DNA of 64,000 bases from Bugulina stolonifera (Eukaryota > Bryozoa > Gymnolaemata > Cheilostomatida > Bugulidae): contig OW285189.1 of assembly GCA_935421135.1 (NCBI GenBank), positions 992,001 through 1,056,000 on the forward strand, given 5' to 3'. Shown one piece after another: positions 1 to 10,675 of the stretch. The position numbers were made by a program, and so were the translations under genes. The stretch's first letter is position 1, and each line of letters starts with the position of its first letter. The notes beneath the pieces are model-generated. The model saw only the letters and a program-made list of their open reading frames with translations. It made no database searches and was not told the DNA's origin.

Positions 1-59
1 CACATGTGGCTAAAGTGGTGAAATATTTTGTGGAGTTGTCCATACTCCATAGAGAACAG

Positions 60-650
60 GATGAAGAGAGGACAACTTTCATTATTTATTGTAATAATTG
101 TAATATTAAACTATCCATGCCATGGATGAAGGTAAATGCAATTTATAAGGTAATTAGATATGAACCTTTCAAATTTGTCACTAAAAATAAAAAACACAAC
201 CTGCAAACACGTTTTTGGAGCAGTTGTTTTAAAAAAAATATACACTGTGACATCACAGTGTATTTTGCAGGTGATGGCAATTAGAAACCTCCTTTCACAT
301 GTCCAATAACAACGCTCGTAGCCAAAGCAAAATTATGCACAGTGATTGGATAATAAAACCTATTGTTTATTTTATCGTAAAACAGTAATTATTAATTGTT
401 ATATTCTATTTCATGCACAGGTTTACACTAATTATTGGACATGTGAAAGGAGGTTTCTAATTGCCAACTCCTGCAGAATAATCCACTTCTGATTGGACAG
501 TGGATATTTTTAGAAACTGCTCAAAAAACGTGTTTGCAGGTTGTATTTTTTATTTTTAGTGACAAATTTGAAATGTTCATATCAAATTACCTTATATATT
601 GTATTTAGCTTTCTTCGTGACATCAATAGTTTAATAATGCCAAGGATCCA
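60..650. repeat. Large imperfect inverted repeat (MITE-like)
   Basis: The left arm (about 100-308) and right arm (about 428-645) are reverse complements of each other. For example, the block around 277-306 (cctcctttcacatgtccaat) reappears inverted at 431-455, and the block 178-215 reappears inverted at 528-575. The loop is about 120 bp and AT-rich. No coding potential is visible. The outer ends are too diverged to define a target duplication, so the superfamily is unknown. It lies downstream of TIMM10. Confidence 0.7.
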
Positions 651-1170
651 TATTATTGGTCCTATGGAATACATTTGCTCTCAGGGCCATTGCTATGACT
701 GATGTGTAGCTAAACGACCGCTGCTATCTTATGGGTTGAAATACAAAGCATTCAGGCTTTCTCAGTCTATTATACTATTTTGTGAAAAAGAAGAATTTAG
801 CTGCTGAATGTTTTGTTAAGATAGTACATAACCATTGAATTTATGAATTGTTGGTTTGACCATTGTAGGAAGATGTTGGCATAGAAACTGATGAAGATTG
901 CCAAGTTAGTCTACCGACACTCTAAAACATCGATTGCTCACCTAGAAATATTAATGTTATATTTTTATACTGGTTTATTAGAAAATGTTTTCCAATTGTT
1001 CAAACAATAAATAATTTATGCCAAAAGTAAAAAATTTATTGTACATTTCAACTCATACAATTTCAGCTACATATATGTTACTTACAATATATACATAATA
1101 TTAGCTACCCATAAAACACTTACAACTGATAAAAACATAATATTATAAATAACCACTTAACATAAGAGTT
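651..1170. other. 3' flank of TIMM10, no gene seen
   Basis: AT-rich sequence without a supported reading frame. The part next to 1171 should be the TIMM10 3' UTR. Confidence 0.5.
1035..1040 (-). terminator. Poly(A) signal candidate of TIMM10
   Basis: AATAAA on the minus strand, about 130 nt downstream of the TIMM10 stop codon. It is the nearest canonical hexamer. Confidence 0.5.
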
Positions 1171-4100
1171 CTATTTTGGTATAGTGCCAGGTAGTGGTCC
1201 TGCACCAGGACCTCCTTGTTCCGGATTGGACATCGCTGTTAATTTTTTTCCTACTATGTCATGGACATCCATAAACTTGGCAACACACCTGTCTATGCAT
1301 ACAGACTCGCCTTTGGTCAGCTCACTGTCGCTATATTTTGGTGGGACGCATTTCTTCTGACAAGCAGATGTCATTCTAAAAGCAACAGTATCACAAGAAC
1401 TAACAACAAAATATGTGTAGCTTGTTTGCACTCTCATGCATTACTGAAAGTGTTTAGCTATACTCTAAAAAGTCTAAATGCTTAGCTACCACGGATTGTT
1501 GTAGATTATGCTGGCTAATGAAGCACTTGTCCCATTGCTATATGTAGTGAAATAGAGAACTGTCACATTGCTCTATGTAGTGAAATAGAGAACTGTCACA
1601 TTGCTCTATGTAGTGAAATAGAGAACTGTCACATTGCTATATGTAGTGAAATAGAGAACTGTCACATTGCTATATGTAGTGAAATAGAGAACTGTCCCAT
1701 TGCTCTATGTGATGAAATAGAGCACTTGTCCCACTGCTATGACACTAGCCAACTTCCCTTGGATTTGTTTTCACTCTACACCATGATAGATATAATATAC
1801 ACACTAGATAGGACACCCTATGTTAAGCTTAATTAAAATATATAACATTAAAAATAAAAATTAGTTTAAATCTGTGGTTTCTAACTGTACTGTTTCGAAC
1901 AGTCGCAAATTCCATTATGACATAGTGTGAATCATCATTGTAGGCTGCAAAGTATCATGGTGCGATGATGTTATGTTTATATTATATCTACATGTATGCT
2001 CTACACCAACTTAATGCCATTGGAGTTGGTGTAGAGTGATTTCAATGTTAACCCTTTCGCAGGGACGTTCTTTTGTTGCAAACAGGCCTTCACAGGGAGG
2101 TTTATTTAGGGAAATTTTCGATCTTCAATATGCCTTCACTTGAACAACAATAATTTTCACATTTTTTAATAGAATTGCTTGATACTTTCACAGAATATGG
2201 AAGGAAGTATATAGAACTCAGAAATTGTATTAGTTTTCCCCTAGAATAAACTCAACTATTACTAAATGTATCCTGTATAGTCCCTGCTGTATACCAAAAT
2301 TCAGCTGGCCGTGAAGCAACATGAGTGACCGATGACTAATCCCTTAGATAAATACAAGGACCTCGAAATCCATCATTTGCATGTTCACTATTGTTACCTA
2401 AATAAATAATATTATCTGTAAACTTTTAGAAAACCCAAATAAATGTAAATGTATGATTATTATCATTATGATGATCATTGACATTATGACTGCTACTATG
2501 ACTATCAATATGATTACAATTTTCGCTATCAGATTCATCACTGCTTTCAAAATTTTTTATTTCTATATCACTTCCTTCACTATCTAACCAAGCATCACTA
2601 CCCATAATACAATCCACAATCCCAAAATCCCTTCTAACTCTTGTTGATCGTCGTTGTAATTCATTTTGACTGGAAGTCGCCATTTTTCAAATAAAAAAGT
2701 CTTCCCGAAGAAGTACTAGAAGAAATAGAGATGAATCCTCCGAATTTATAAGAGTCTAAGTCAGACTATATTATTATTCGAAATGTTTTCTAGTCATTTC
2801 TCATCATTTATTTGTCAAACCCCTCGAATTCAACCAATAAAACTTGATAATACAAAACGATATCGGAAGCGACATTTATGTCGCTTCCTCTAACTCACAT
2901 AGTGTCGCTCGGCGACATAAATGTCGCTTTCCACGCAAAAGGGTTAATCACTGCCAAGCTTCACAGGTAGGCTACATTCTGCTTACAGATGAAATATGAA
3001 CAGCTTTTAATTTCTAAACTCTATCAAACCATACAAGTAAAAAATCTCAGATTGCGGTTTTCGAAAATTTGATTGAGCTTTGTCTCCCTTCCCCATCCTT
3101 CAAATTATTTGACATCATCAGAGGATAAGTGAAGTTACAGAAAATTAAGGGCTGCTTTATATACTAGATAAGTGCGTCAAAGAGAAAAAGCTAAGGGGAT
3201 GGATATACAAGAACGGGACAATCGGCAGTGGTACATCAACAAAGGTCATGGAAACATTACTGAAGAAAATATAGCAATACCAGGCAGGAACAGATCGAAG
3301 AACAACATTAGAAGGAAATATTAGAGGCACTACACATCAGACAGTACAAACCAAAATTAATCATACAAAGACAATATTATCCACTAAAACTATTCTGCAA
3401 CTAACTTAATCAACACTAACCAACTAAGTCATCTAGATTTTTTACCTGTGATTATATGTACTTGCATATTTATTACCAATATTTTGAATCTAGAATGTGT
3501 ATATTTATTAGCAATATTTTGAATCATAAACATGTACCCTTTGGTATAGCTTTAATCCTTTCATATATGTAATTCTGCTTTACATACAATTTCGAGCTTT
3601 ATTCTTAACCTAATCCATCCCCTTAGCTTTTTATCTTTGATGCACTTATCCAGTATATAAAGCAGCCCTTAATTTTCTGTAACTTCACTTATCCTTCGAT
3701 GATAATGCTGGAGTAAGCATTGAAATATAAGGAATAAAACAAAACTATAAAAATACGTCTTGTTTTACTACGAATTCAGTCATTTCCAAACGCAAATCCC
3801 TACCTAATTTTACATGTATTTCACAGAATACATAGCCTACATAATATAACACTTAACACTTAGGACTGGACAACCTCTGTCCACCCAATTCATAAATTAA
3901 ATCAAGGAGTAAGAAGAGAAGGAGGCTCGTCCAAGAGGATTTTGTGTTCGATGTGCTCCTCGGTTTAAAAAGATTATCACATGAGTTGCTGGCATTAAGC
4001 GAGTAGACAACTCCGTTGAATCGTGATGCGATTCCTCATTGCTAAACAGCAATGTACATGTGCACATTTTGGCGTTTATGACCTCACAGTTATAGCATCC

Positions 4101-7100
4101 AATGAAAATCATTTCTCTGCTGAGATAAACATAATCGTTCATTGAGATAGCCAATAGTTTGAGCACTATTTTCATTTAGTTTGGGCATCTTGTAGGGCCC
4201 ACAAACTAGCCTAAGCACTGAGCTGGTATCTGAACTATATGCCATAAAACAGACACAGTATATGGAGTCCTGATGTACGAGAAACGTGTTGCACAAATTG
4301 ACTCATTTCAACCGCGATTTAAGTGTTTGTACGTTTTATTTATTATGAAGGAGCAAAGTTTAAATTTGGAATTCAAGCTCACTCACTGTAGCAAACTTAA
4401 ATCTATTAGTGTTATTTTTGCTTATTTTGTTGATCATGTTGGTATTTGCAAAAAGTGTCATTTTATATCGAGATACGCAATTTTCTTCAAATATGGCGAT
4501 GTTACTCGGCTATATCTTTCGTATCCCAGTGACATAAGTATTGGGTTTATAGTCAATGTGTTCACCAGGCTATTACCAATTAGTGACATTGATTATATTT
4601 TAATTTTAGTTAATGTGTGAATTTTACTTTTTTAAAAATATTCATCATCTTTTCTTCAGACTTTACCAAGTACCCGAGGCGCACATCGAACACCGGAAGC
4701 CCATTGTAACATATATACAGGCTTTCGTGGACGAGCCTCCTTCTCTTCTTACTCCTTGATTAAATCAACGCATTCAATCGGGTACCTTAGGATTATCTTG
4801 ATGTAGGCCTACGTTAAAATTGTTGTGGACACTGCCTCTGTACTACATGTAAAATGGATGCCATCAACACCGTGTACTGTGACAAGGCTATGGACTATCT
4901 ACATTTAGCCATTACATAACTCGGTAACATTAGCTATTCTACACTAGTGTCTACTTGGTATTAGTGTATACATACTGGGCAATTAGCATAATTACTGTCT
5001 ACTCAGCATTGTTACATAAGAAGTGTGGTTAGCAGTAGGCACCTCTCCATGTCTGTAACCTGATATCTTCCTTACAGTGAATTATTATTTTGTATTACAC
5101 AAGCATAGTTCAGTGGCGGCTAGTCCTAGATTACTCATCATGTAACTAACTTATATAAGTGACGGGCTTCCTGCCACCGTCTTGCAACCAACCAGTTTGT
5201 CATGTCATCATGATTGTGCAATTAGCTTGTGGTTGTGCAGACTAGTATATAAGCAACTGTTTCGTGCTATGCTCGTTATTTATTTTCTAGCTCTTATCTA
5301 GTTACTATCTACTTGGTATATTGTTGGATTATTAAATATACTCGTTCTATGCTACCAAAGACTGGACTTACATTAGACTAGTTAGAAACTACCAGGTATG
5401 GTAGTATTACAATAACCACATACAAGGCGACTGTTGCCAAGTTGTTGAGGGGTGCAGTGGGAGACTTTTCCGGTTAAAATCCACTACAAAATAACCTTTT
5501 AATTTACTCCTAGTAATTGGCCGAAGGCTGAATGAGAGTGCATCATTTACTCCTAGCAAGGAGTAAGAGAGGAAGGAAGCTCGTCTATGAAAACCTGTAT
5601 ATATGTTACAATGAGCTTCCGGTGTTCGATGTGTGCCTCGGGTACTTGATAAAGTTAGAAGAAAAGATGATGAATATTTTTAAAAAAGTAAGATTCACAC
5701 ATCAACTAAAATTAAAATATAAACAATGTCAACAATTGGTAACACTCAAATGAACAGGCTGACTATATACACACTACATATTTCAATGGGATACGAGAGA
5801 CATCGGCAAGTAAATTTGCCAGATTTGAAGAAAATTGCGTATCTCGACATTAAATGACACTTTTTGTAAATACCAACATGCTCAACAAAATAAGCAAAAA
5901 TAATACTAATAGATTTAAACTTGCTGCAATTGGTGAAGTTTAAATCCAAATTTAAACTTTGATCCTTCATGATAAAAAAAACGTACAAACGCTGAAATCG
6001 CGGTTAAAACGAGCTAATTTGTGCAACACGTTTCTCTAAGATCAGGACTCCATATACTTAATTTGATTTATGGTGTATAGTTCAGATACCATTTTAGTTG
6101 GTAGGCTAGTTTGTGGGCCTCACAACATGCCCACACTAAACGAAAATAGTGCTTAAACTATAGGCGATGTCAATAAACAATAATGTTTATCTTTCCATAG
6201 AAATGATTTTTATTGGATGCTATAACTGTGACGTAATAAGCGCCAGAGCCGTGCACATGTGCATTGCTTTTATACCTGTTTAGCAATGAAAAGCGCATCA
6301 CGATTCAACGGAGTTGTCTACTCGCTTAATGCCAGCACTCATGTGCTGATATTTTTAAACCGAGGAGCACATCGAACACAAAATTCTCATAGACGAGCCT
6401 CCTTCCCTCTCTTACTCCTTGCTCCTAGTAATTGGCAGAAGGCTGAATGAGAGTGCATACCTAATATAACTAATAGTCATTGGTGCAACATGTGTCTCAA
6501 CCCTGATTACTTGATCTGACGCTGGCAGACAGTAGTTGATAGATAGCACTGATTTGAGGGGGGTTTTTTATCACCAATCGGCGATTCAATTGACTTGTAA
6601 AGTAAAGTTAAAACATCAACTGACAATTAATAATATAATTATCAAGGCTTGGTCATAGCAAGGAGTAAGAAGAGAAGGAGACTCGTCCACGAAAACCTGT
6701 ATATATGTTACAATGGGCTTCCGGTGTTCGATGTGCGCCTCGGGTACTTGGTAAAGTCTGAAGAAAAGATGATATTTTTAAAAAAGTAAAATTCACACAT
6801 TAACTAAAATTAAAATATAATCAATGTCACTAATTGGTAATAGCCTGGTGAACACATTGACTATAAACACAATACTTATGTCACTGAGATACCAGGGGCG
6901 TAACTTTTGAAAAATTTTTGGGGTGGCTAGAAGTCGGGTGTTTATGCAGGCCATCGGCCTGCCTGAGCGCGGAGCGCGAGAGCGGGTGGGTGCGGGAGGG
7001 GCGCAGCGCCCTCCCGCAAGGGGGGTCCGGGGGTCTCCCCCGGAAAAAAATTAGAAAATTACTACCTAGATATGCAATTTTGGGACGTTTAAGGTGTAAA

Positions 7101-9177
7101 ATTACTGCTCAAAATAATTGGATATTAGATATGTATAGTCAAGTAAATCAAAGTAGCACAAGACAGTTGAAATTTTTCACGCTGTGATACATTAAACTGA
7201 GCTTTTCATAAACAGATATAGAATAAGTTTGAGCGCCGAAAAAATATAGGCTAAATTGGTTCTCTAAGTAATTATTCCTCACTACTAAAGCTTCACTAGA
7301 AATTAGACTTATATTATCTCAACTAGGCCACCTTAAGCACACTAGATCTGACATTACTAGTACTGACTAGTCTACTTAAACTACTGACCAGGATACTATC
7401 ATGATACAAAATAAAAATACAGAAACAAAAAAAATAATAAACGGATAAGTCTGCTAACACTAGCACCAAAAGATTTTGCGTTTTCATTCTCCAGAAAAAA
7501 TATTTTTTCCTACACTGACAAGAATAAGAATAGAATCAATTAATTAAATAATACAATATATATTATTATTATAATAATTATTATTGGTGGCTACATGAGT
7601 GGGGTTTTGATATTATTAAAAATAGATATTAATAAAATATAATAATAATAAATTAATATTTATATAATAATTATATAAATATTAATTAATATAAATATTA
7701 ATTTATTATTATTATATTTTATTAATATCGATTTTTAATAATATCAAAACCCCACTCATGTAGCCACCGAATCCAGCAATAAGTTTTGCTCACATACATG
7801 CTAACAATCTACTTGGAAGCCTATACAATGTTCATATTTTTATTGGAGGACGGAGGTTGTAAAGAAGCAGTTATAACTTAAAAAGTAGCAACAAGTTATT
7901 TGGTCTGTACGGAAAATTCCAAGTTATGTAGCTTGAGATTAAAGTAATTTATGGAGCCGGTTTGGCTTTATATTCAATATAGTCTACATATTATGCAACT
8001 GCAATTATAAGTAGCTACAAACCTTGGGCTAATCACCCTGATTGTAAATAATGATTGGCTATTTCTAGTAATCGGATAATTTGATTGGTTTGTGGAAAAG
8101 TAGCGTGTCGCATAAACTATATTCTATACTACATCCTTAGAAATGCGTAGTAAGGAAAACTTTACCGCGGCCATAGGAGAAGATAACTCTATGGCCTCCG
8201 TAGAATTGATACCCCTGAATTCAAAAACACCATTTTTGGGCCACTTTATTTTGAAATTTAGGGGCGGCCATGCCGCTCTGCCGCCCCTAAAGTTACGGCC
8301 CTGGATACGAAAGATATAGCCGAGTAAAATCGCCATATTTGAACAAAATTGCATATCTCGATATAAAATGACACTTTTTGCAAATACCAACATGATCAAC
8401 AAAATAAGCAAAAATAACACTAATAGATTTAAGTTTGCTACAGTGAGTGAGCTTGAATTCCAAATTTAAACTTTGCTCCTTCATAATAAATAAAATGTAC
8501 AAACACTTAAATCGCGGTTGAAATGAGTCAATTTGTGCAACACGTCTCTCGTACATCAGGACTCCATATACTTAGTCTGTTTTATGGCATATAGTTCAGA
8601 TACCAGTTCAGTGCTTAGGCTAGTTTGTGAGCCCTACAAGATGCCCAAACTAAATGAAAATAGTGCTCAAACTATTGGCTATCTCAATGAACGATTATGT
8701 TTATCTCTTCATAGAAATTATTTTGATTGGATGCTATAGCTGTGACATAATAAGCGCCAGAGCCATGCACATGTGCATTGCTTTTATACCTGTTTAGCAA
8801 TGAAGAAGTGCATCACGATTCAACGGAGTTGTCTACTCGCTCAATGCCAGCGACTCATGTGCTCATATTTTTAAACCGAGGAGCACATCGAACACAAAAT
8901 TCTCATGGACGAGCCTCCCTCTCTCTTTTACTCCTTGGTCGTAGTAACTTGAATTTCCAAACAAACACCGGCACACATACCTGGCTACAATGACTAATTG
9001 GTTAATACAAAATAAAATATTGGCCTATCCTTATTCCTCATGTGTTATGTACATAAAAAATTAAAATTAAAAATGAAATTCAAATTATTAGAATTAGTAT
9101 TACCTGTTATACATATCTGCCATCATTTCAAGCTCCAAATTTTCAAGAAGTTTTGCTTGTGCATCAGTTAGAGCCAT
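1171..9177 (-). CDS. TIMM10: TIMM10, small Tim chaperone of the mitochondrial intermembrane space
   Basis: Tim10 pairs with Tim9 in a hexamer that escorts hydrophobic carrier precursors across the mitochondrial intermembrane space to the TIM22 complex. Two exons were joined: 9104-9177 (start ATG, 24 codons plus 2 nt) and 1171-1375. The donor is AACAG|GTAATA, the acceptor TTTTAG|A, and the frame is kept. The 92-residue product has the family's twin CX3C motifs, CQKKC and CIDRC, spaced as usual. It also has the conserved N-terminal helix ([17 protein letters not shown]) and the stretch [10 protein letters not shown]. Length matches known Tim10 (about 90 aa). The C-terminal tail is Gly/Pro-rich. 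The single intron (7.7 kb) is large for such a small gene and is filled with transposons: a piggyBac relic, three copies of a 7-bp-duplication family and a nested element. Both exons look intact, so the gene is probably functional. Confidence 0.93.
1530..1740. repeat. 33-bp minisatellite, about 6 units
   Basis: Tandem copies of a unit containing ctatatgtagtgaaatagag followed by aactgtcacattg, near identical from unit to unit. It lies in the TIMM10 intron about 150 bp from the 3' exon. Confidence 0.9.
2052..2943 (-). mobile_element. piggyBac-type element, internally deleted
   Basis: The element begins CCCTTTCGC and ends GCAAAAGGG. It is flanked on both sides by TTAA (2048-2051 and 2944-2947), the target duplication specific to piggyBac. 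Subterminal palindromes with the core gcgacataaatgtcgc lie at about 2870-2932. On the minus strand an open frame from 2683 to 2426 (85 codons) starts [16 protein letters not shown] and is rich in Asp, Ser and Glu. Such an acidic N-terminus is common in piggyBac transposases, but the catalytic DDD domain is absent. I read it as a non-autonomous derivative keeping the 5' end of a transposase gene. No function is claimed for the fragment. Confidence 0.8.
3113..3706. mobile_element. Foldback/MITE element with ~85-bp terminal inverted repeats
   Basis: The sequence at about 3121-3206 (ggataagtgaagttacag ... gctaaggggatgga) is repeated in inverted orientation at about 3617-3702 with only a few mismatches. 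The 400-bp interior has no recognisable gene. A clear target duplication was not found. Confidence 0.75.
3903..4759. mobile_element. TIR element, family A copy 1 (7-bp TSD)
   Basis: The termini are about 31-bp inverted repeats starting CAAGGAGTAAGAAGAGAAGG. The element is flanked by the 7-bp direct repeat ATTAAAT. It carries a plus-strand frame at 4273-4620 (115 codons, [16 protein letters not shown]...) that is also open, with mostly conservative changes, in copies 2 and 3. No known domain is recognised. The superfamily is uncertain, since a 7-bp duplication is unusual. Confidence 0.85.
4760..5550. other. Intronic sequence of TIMM10, no gene seen
   Basis: No reading frame, RNA or repeat could be identified here, apart from a short block around 5511-5545 that recurs after copy 2 of family A at about 6423-6455. 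Confidence 0.5.
5553..6421. mobile_element. TIR element, family A copy 2 (7-bp TSD)
   Basis: Same termini as copy 1 (caaggagtaagagaggaagg ... cctctcttactccttg), flanked by the 7-bp repeat CTCCTAG. Relative to copy 1 it is inverted. The conserved frame is on the minus strand (5988-5746) and has diverged further, with a changed C-terminus. Confidence 0.85.
6892..8303. mobile_element. Nested TIR element with GC-rich internal palindromes
   Basis: Ends CAGGGGCGTAACTTT and, inverted, CAGGGCCGTAACTTT, flanked by the 5-bp repeat GATAC judged against the uninterrupted family A copy. The segment 6945-7055 is strongly GC-rich and palindromic (for example gggaggggcgcagcgccctc), unlike everything nearby. 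A second, AT-rich palindrome sits inside at 7586-7768. No transposase frame is visible. Confidence 0.7.
7586..7768. repeat. Near-perfect 180-bp palindrome
   Basis: Starts ggtggctacatgagtggggt and ends with its reverse complement. The arms are about 85-90 bp with very few mismatches, and the centre is pure AT. It has MITE-like structure and could extrude as a cruciform. Confidence 0.85.
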
Positions 9178-9530
9178 AGCGTTCGATTAGATCGTATGGG
9201 TTATAAAATCAGAAAGATAGATAGGATGTGGTATGACCATAAGTACTACATATGATGATAGCGTTTGAACACCTTTTCAAAGCGTTTTCTCTGCCCGCAT
9301 GTAAATGTTTTAACCTGGGTGCCAAGAACATTTGCTGGCTATCGCAATGAGGTCTTCTTCTGTACGTTTACAAACAAGTTTAATGACAAAACAACGGAAT
9401 GGTTAAAGAACCACAGTCTAAAGCTTCAAGACTCTAATGTGGTCAGACCGGCAATACAGCCACCCAAATTAATGCAGTTGTATTTTTGGGGAAGACATCT
9501 TTGGCTGAAGTCTTAAAGCACGTGAGGAAA
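9178..9530. other. Upstream region of TIMM10, no gene supported
   Basis: Contains the presumed TIMM10 promoter. A plus-strand frame at 9265-9516 (83 codons) matches no family I know and has no supporting context. Confidence 0.4.
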
Positions 9531-9531
9531 A

Positions 9532-9809
9532 CAAGACAACTCCAACTAAGGTTAGCTAGACACGCAGAGGCAGCATAGGGGAGATAACTATTATACTATG
9601 TCTCCACGACCTTTTGGGACGGACCCAAGACGGCCGTCTGACCTAGGCCAGAAGGGGTATTGGTTTGAGGTTTAGCTTGGCCGAACCATAGAGTTTGGTA
9701 TACTAAACCATAGAGGGGAGATAACTCTATATACTAAATTTTGGGTCCACCCCAAACAAAAGTTTCATTGCTGTCTATAGGTATTCTGACGTTAGTTGGA
9801 GTTGTCTTT
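9532..9809. mobile_element. Short TIR element (AGACAACTCCAACTAA ends)
   Basis: Inverted termini agacaactccaactaaggtt and, at the right, gttagttggagttgtctt. A related pair of ends occurs at about 24120-24268. The middle part (9595-9690) resembles the MITE at 24987-25255 (cacgacc...gacggacccaagacggcc). Confidence 0.55.
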
Positions 9810-9839
9810 CACCACTACTGAAATAGCAGAGGATAAAAC

Positions 9840-10345
9840 TGCGTTTACACTACACCAACTCCGTCTTTTCTGCCCGACTCTGGCGTAGTGTAAACACAAA
9901 AGTCGGTGATCCCTATTGTCAGAGACGGAGCAACCCAACAGTGCTGGGTTACTCCGGCAAGTCGGAGGGTATTGACCAATCTGACATCAGTATTTTAATT
10001 ATAGCTAGCATCTGTTTTGCAAATTTAGGATTGGCTCTGGATTACTGGTGATAAATCTAAGCTTTATTATGGGAAAAACCGTCCCTAGCATTAGCTATTC
10101 AAAAGTGATACTTACAAAATTGCAATTTGAAGTTTAGTTTCCAATAGCTAAGGTTATATCTACCAGCCATTTTACAAATCTAGAATTAGCTGTGTTGATC
10201 ATAGATGACAAATCCAAAGCATTTTACACTCATTTACTATAACCCCAGTACATGTACACATCTTGTACAAGCATGCTTGCTGTTGCGGGTACTAGCAGTT
10301 GTGTGGTCTACAGCTAGTCAGTATAGTGTAAACACAGCTGGGAGT
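9840..10345. mobile_element. Possible TIR element with subterminal palindromes
   Basis: The motif gtttacactacaccaactcc on the left and agtatagtgtaaacacagctg on the right are inverted relatives. The same motif occurs inverted again at about 9885-9900. No coding sequence. The boundaries are uncertain. Confidence 0.4.
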
Positions 10346-10593
10346 CGGTGTATTATAACTCGAGGCATGGCCTCAACCCCTCAACCAGTATATACGTGTA
10401 GAACGGGAAAGAAACTCCATCTCGCAAGCGCAAGCGTATGACAGCTAGTTTCACTTACATGTACCACATGTATTTCTATTTTTTATCGCCAGGTCAGTTT
10501 TAGCTCCCAGGCAACCAACATGGCCAAGTATGTTTGTACCCAGGTTTTGCTATTTATTCCCTGAGAATAAGTGAGGAAATCATTTTTCAACCA

Positions 10594-10599
10594 TTTATT
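10594..10599 (-). terminator. Poly(A) signal candidate of RPSA
   Basis: AATAAA on the minus strand, 77 nt downstream of the RPSA stop codon. A second one lies at 10553-10558. Confidence 0.55.
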
Positions 10600-10675
10600 G
10601 TGAAATCTCTCATAACCAATAGTAGATTACAGTATTGAGACCCATACAGATGGTAAGAAAGGTACTTGTGCAAGT

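Larger units (their letters stand above)
6658..8937. mobile_element. TIR element, family A copy 3, split by a nested insertion
   Basis: The left terminus at 6658 (caaggagtaagaagagaagg) and right terminus near 8937 match copies 1 and 2. The flanking 7-mers are gtcatag and gtcgtag (one mismatch). The body is interrupted at about 6892-8303 by a second element. Removing that insertion restores alignment to copy 1. The right part carries the conserved frame on the minus strand (8556 to about 8300). Confidence 0.8.
1376..9103 (-). other. TIMM10 intron, transposon-filled
   Basis: This 7.7 kb intron interrupts the codon after Asn-24 of TIMM10. The transposable elements recognised in it are listed separately. 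Stretches between them (about 4767-5510 and 6425-6655) show no gene. Confidence 0.85.

Noticed and set aside
2426..2683. Independent small acidic protein gene
   Set aside because: It lies wholly inside a piggyBac-type element, so it is better explained as the remaining 5' end of a transposase.
9265..9516. 83-codon frame as a gene
   Set aside because: No recognisable domain, no splice or start context, next to transposon ends.
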